Part shown: one piece after another, positions 62,546 to 64,000 of the stretch
How the letters are laid out: each line of letters starts with the position of its first letter
How positions within the stretch are numbered: position 1 is the first letter of the stretch
From: Catelliglobosispora koreensis DSM 44566
GTDB taxonomy: Bacteria > Actinomycetota > Actinomycetes > Mycobacteriales > Micromonosporaceae
Length of the DNA stretch: 64,000 nucleotides
Reading direction: 5' to 3'
Assembly: GCF_000379685.1 (NCBI RefSeq)
Contig: NZ_KB903261.1
Span: forward strand, 248,097-312,096
The notes under the pieces: model-generated
Databases searched by the model: none
Told to the model about the DNA's origin: nothing
The model's input: the letters and a program-made list of their open reading frames with translations, nothing else
Made by a program: the position numbers and the translations under genes

Positions 62546-62827
62546 CGTCACATCCCTGCCCGCATTGGATCGGATGGTTGCGCCGATCGGATGACCCGTC
62601 GCAGACGTCGCGACGGATGCTTGCGTGAATAAGATATCGGCGCTTGGCCAGCCTACGGAAACCGGGCGGCACTCGCCAGCGCCCGACGAATTGATAACAC
62701 GAACCACTGGGACGAAAAGCATCAACCCAGGCACAAGATTTAAGCGGCCGCCGTACTTCACCTGATCGGCTTGGTCTGGCCATCCAAGCATCCGTTCCCC
62801 CGTCCATTGAGGACGGAGATCTGCGAT

Positions 62828-63502
62828 TTACCGCTTGCGCCGCCCTCGGCTTTGCGGCACTGCGTCCCGAGTCCGAACGACCTCGACGACCGTGGCCGGC
62901 GGGTCAATGAGACCTGACCCGCAATGCCGGATGACTGGTTCGCCACCACCGAGCCGAGTGAGCACCGCTCGATGTGTGTCGATCTCTTCCGCCGCGGAGG
63001 CACCCTTCATCGCCAGCATTCGGCCACCGGTTTGAGCGAGCGGAAGACACCAGCCCGCCAGCCGGTCAAGAGGAGCGACCGCTCGCGCGGTAACAAAGTC
63101 TGCGTATAGCCGCCCGACGAACTCTTCCGCGCGACCTCGTTTGACCTCAACCTGACTGGACAGCCCCAGCGCCGACACCGCCTCGTCCAGGAACGCGGTA
63201 CGCCGTGCCAATGGCTCGACCAGAATGACCGAAATATCCGGTCTCGCCACAGCCAGCACGATACCTGGCAGACCAGCGCCGGACCCCACATCGATCACCG
63301 TGGCGGACGGAAAAATGAGTTCAGAAACCACGGCACAGTTGAGGAGATGCCGTTCCCAGAGTCGCGGCGCTTCGCGGGGGCCAATGAGCCCTCGTACGAC
63401 ACCTTCGGTTTCCAAAAGGGAGGCGTAGGAAACGGCAAGGCCGAGACGATCACCAAAAACCGTCTCGGCCGCGTGCCGGAATTCAGCGGGCACAGAGTCC
63501 AT
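62828..63502 (-). CDS. rsmG: RsmG (GidB), 16S rRNA G527 N7-methyltransferase
   Basis: About 224 residues from ATG 63502, which overlaps the jag stop (TGATG). SAM-binding motif [21 protein letters not shown], then [23 protein letters not shown] and the [28 protein letters not shown] block, all of RsmG. It methylates G527 of 16S rRNA, and its loss gives low-level streptomycin resistance. It follows jag and precedes parA in the usual order. A gap of about 280 bases to parA shows no clear site besides a presumed promoter. Confidence 0.96.
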   Translation of the reverse strand: MDSVPAEFRHAAETVFGDRLGLAVSYASLLETEGVVRGLIGPREAPRLWERHLLNCAVVSELIFPSATVIDVGSGAGLPGIVLAVARPDISVILVEPLARRTAFLDEAVSALGLSSQVEVKRGRAEEFVGRLYADFVTARAVAPLDRLAGWCLPLAQTGGRMLAMKGASAAEEIDTHRAVLTRLGGGEPVIRHCGSGLIDPPATVVEVVRTRDAVPQSRGRRKR

Positions 63503-64000
63503 CAAGCAGGCCGGACCACAATCCGGCGGTTAGGCTCGACGCCCTCGGACTCGCTAGCGACGCCGTAGCTGGCATTCACGACGTCGTGGACGCATTTGCG
63601 CTCGAACGCCGACATCGGTTCCAGCCGAACCGCTTCGCCGTTCTGCTTCACCTTCTCAACAGCCTTCTGTGCCACCAGGCCGAGTTCCTTACGGCGCTGG
63701 TCGCGGTAGCCGCCAACGTCGAGCAGCAGCCTGCTGGGCTCACCCGTCTGCTTGAAGATCGCGAGACGGGTCAGCTCCTGAAGGGCTTCGAGAGTGGCAC
63801 CCCGCTGGCCGATCAGCGATTGCAGCTTGGCGCCAACAACCTCGACCACCGGGCGGCCATTGGAGACAAGCTCATCGATGTCGCCGTCGGCATCCAGGAT
63901 GTCGAGCAGGCCCTCGATGTAGTCAGCGGCGACCTCGCTCTGCCGGAACAGGTCGGCATCGCTAAGCGCCTTCCGCTTTGGAGCGTCCTCTTCGGACTCC
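63502..64000 (-). CDS. jag: Jag/KhpB RNA-binding protein, 5' end outside the window
   Basis: The frame is open to the last base. Visible residues include [31 protein letters not shown], the KH domain [36 protein letters not shown] with its GxxG loop (GQRG), and the R3H domain [39 protein letters not shown]. An acidic N-terminal region precedes it. KhpB binds RNA and affects cell division. It lies between yidC (outside) and rsmG. Confidence 0.95.
   Translation of the reverse strand, partial: ESEEDAPKRKALSDADLFRQSEVAADYIEGLLDILDADGDIDELVSNGRPVVEVVGAKLQSLIGQRGATLEALQELTRLAIFKQTGEPSRLLLDVGGYRDQRRKELGLVAQKAVEKVKQNGEAVRLEPMSAFERKCVHDVVNASYGVASESEGVEPNRRIVVRPA

Overview
This is a GC-rich actinomycete chromosome segment next to the origin. 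The right end carries jag–rsmG–parA–parB on the minus strand, the order found just left of dnaA in actinobacteria. The middle (38–49 kb) matches the well-known mycobacterial/streptomycete block pcnA, murJ, sigM, anti-sigma, trxB, trxA, cwlM, GNAT. The protein sequences, inositol phosphate synthase with a PadR gene, GTG/TTG starts and strong Shine-Dalgarno sites fit an actinobacterium. I infer Micromonosporales (Micromonosporaceae or a close relative), but that placement is from memory of gene order and protein style, not from a search.

Layout. 0–6 kb: a partial DoxX protein, two GT87-type membrane glycosyltransferases, an F420-type PPOX protein and a membrane GGDEF–EAL protein. 6.3–9.2 kb: a tightly overlapping molybdenum cofactor operon (moaC–mog–moeA–moaE) ending in a fluoride channel gene. 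9.2–14.3 kb: a two-component system, a small membrane protein, a secreted GH9 glycosidase and a tyrosine phosphatase. 14.4–16.6 kb: replicative helicase dnaB interrupted at its Walker A motif by a class 3 intein whose homing endonuclease looks dead; a cluster of DnaA-box-like 9-mers lies directly upstream. 17–22.5 kb: VWA lipoprotein, the rpsF–ssb–rpsR–rplI operon (S18 is a zinc-ligand-free form), a surface protein and endonuclease IV. 22.5–31.8 kb: cell-envelope genes, including two tandem class A penicillin-binding proteins. 31.9–38 kb: padR–ino1 with a clear PadR operator, two paralogous DUF6584-type proteins, an NfeD–flotillin pair and an MFS transporter. 38–49 kb: the conserved block of envelope-growth and redox genes: MurJ flippase, a separate pseudokinase, SigM/anti-sigma, TrxBA and the amidase-like regulator CwlM. 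49–52 kb: aminotransferase, a D-Ala–D-Ala ligase-like protein and a HIT protein.

52.0–60.3 kb is different: mostly non-coding, with seven of the window's nine perfect parS sites (GTTTCACGTGAAAC) inside it and the eighth just beyond its edge. It also has a DnaA-box cluster, 29-bp tandem repeats, long hairpins and a 46-bp perfect palindrome centred on one parS. Only a methyltransferase, an NTF2-like protein, an S66 (LD-carboxypeptidase/MccF-like) peptidase and a frameshifted GNAT gene sit in it. The ninth parS lies inside the parA reading frame. I read this as the ParB-loading (centromere) zone of the chromosome, with a possible accessory DnaA-binding function.

The most unusual items are the endonuclease-dead class 3 intein in DnaB, the two DnaA-box clusters outside the expected dnaA–dnaN origin, the parS-centred palindromes, the coupled S66–GNAT pair that recalls microcin C immunity, and the hairpin covering the start of the MFS gene.
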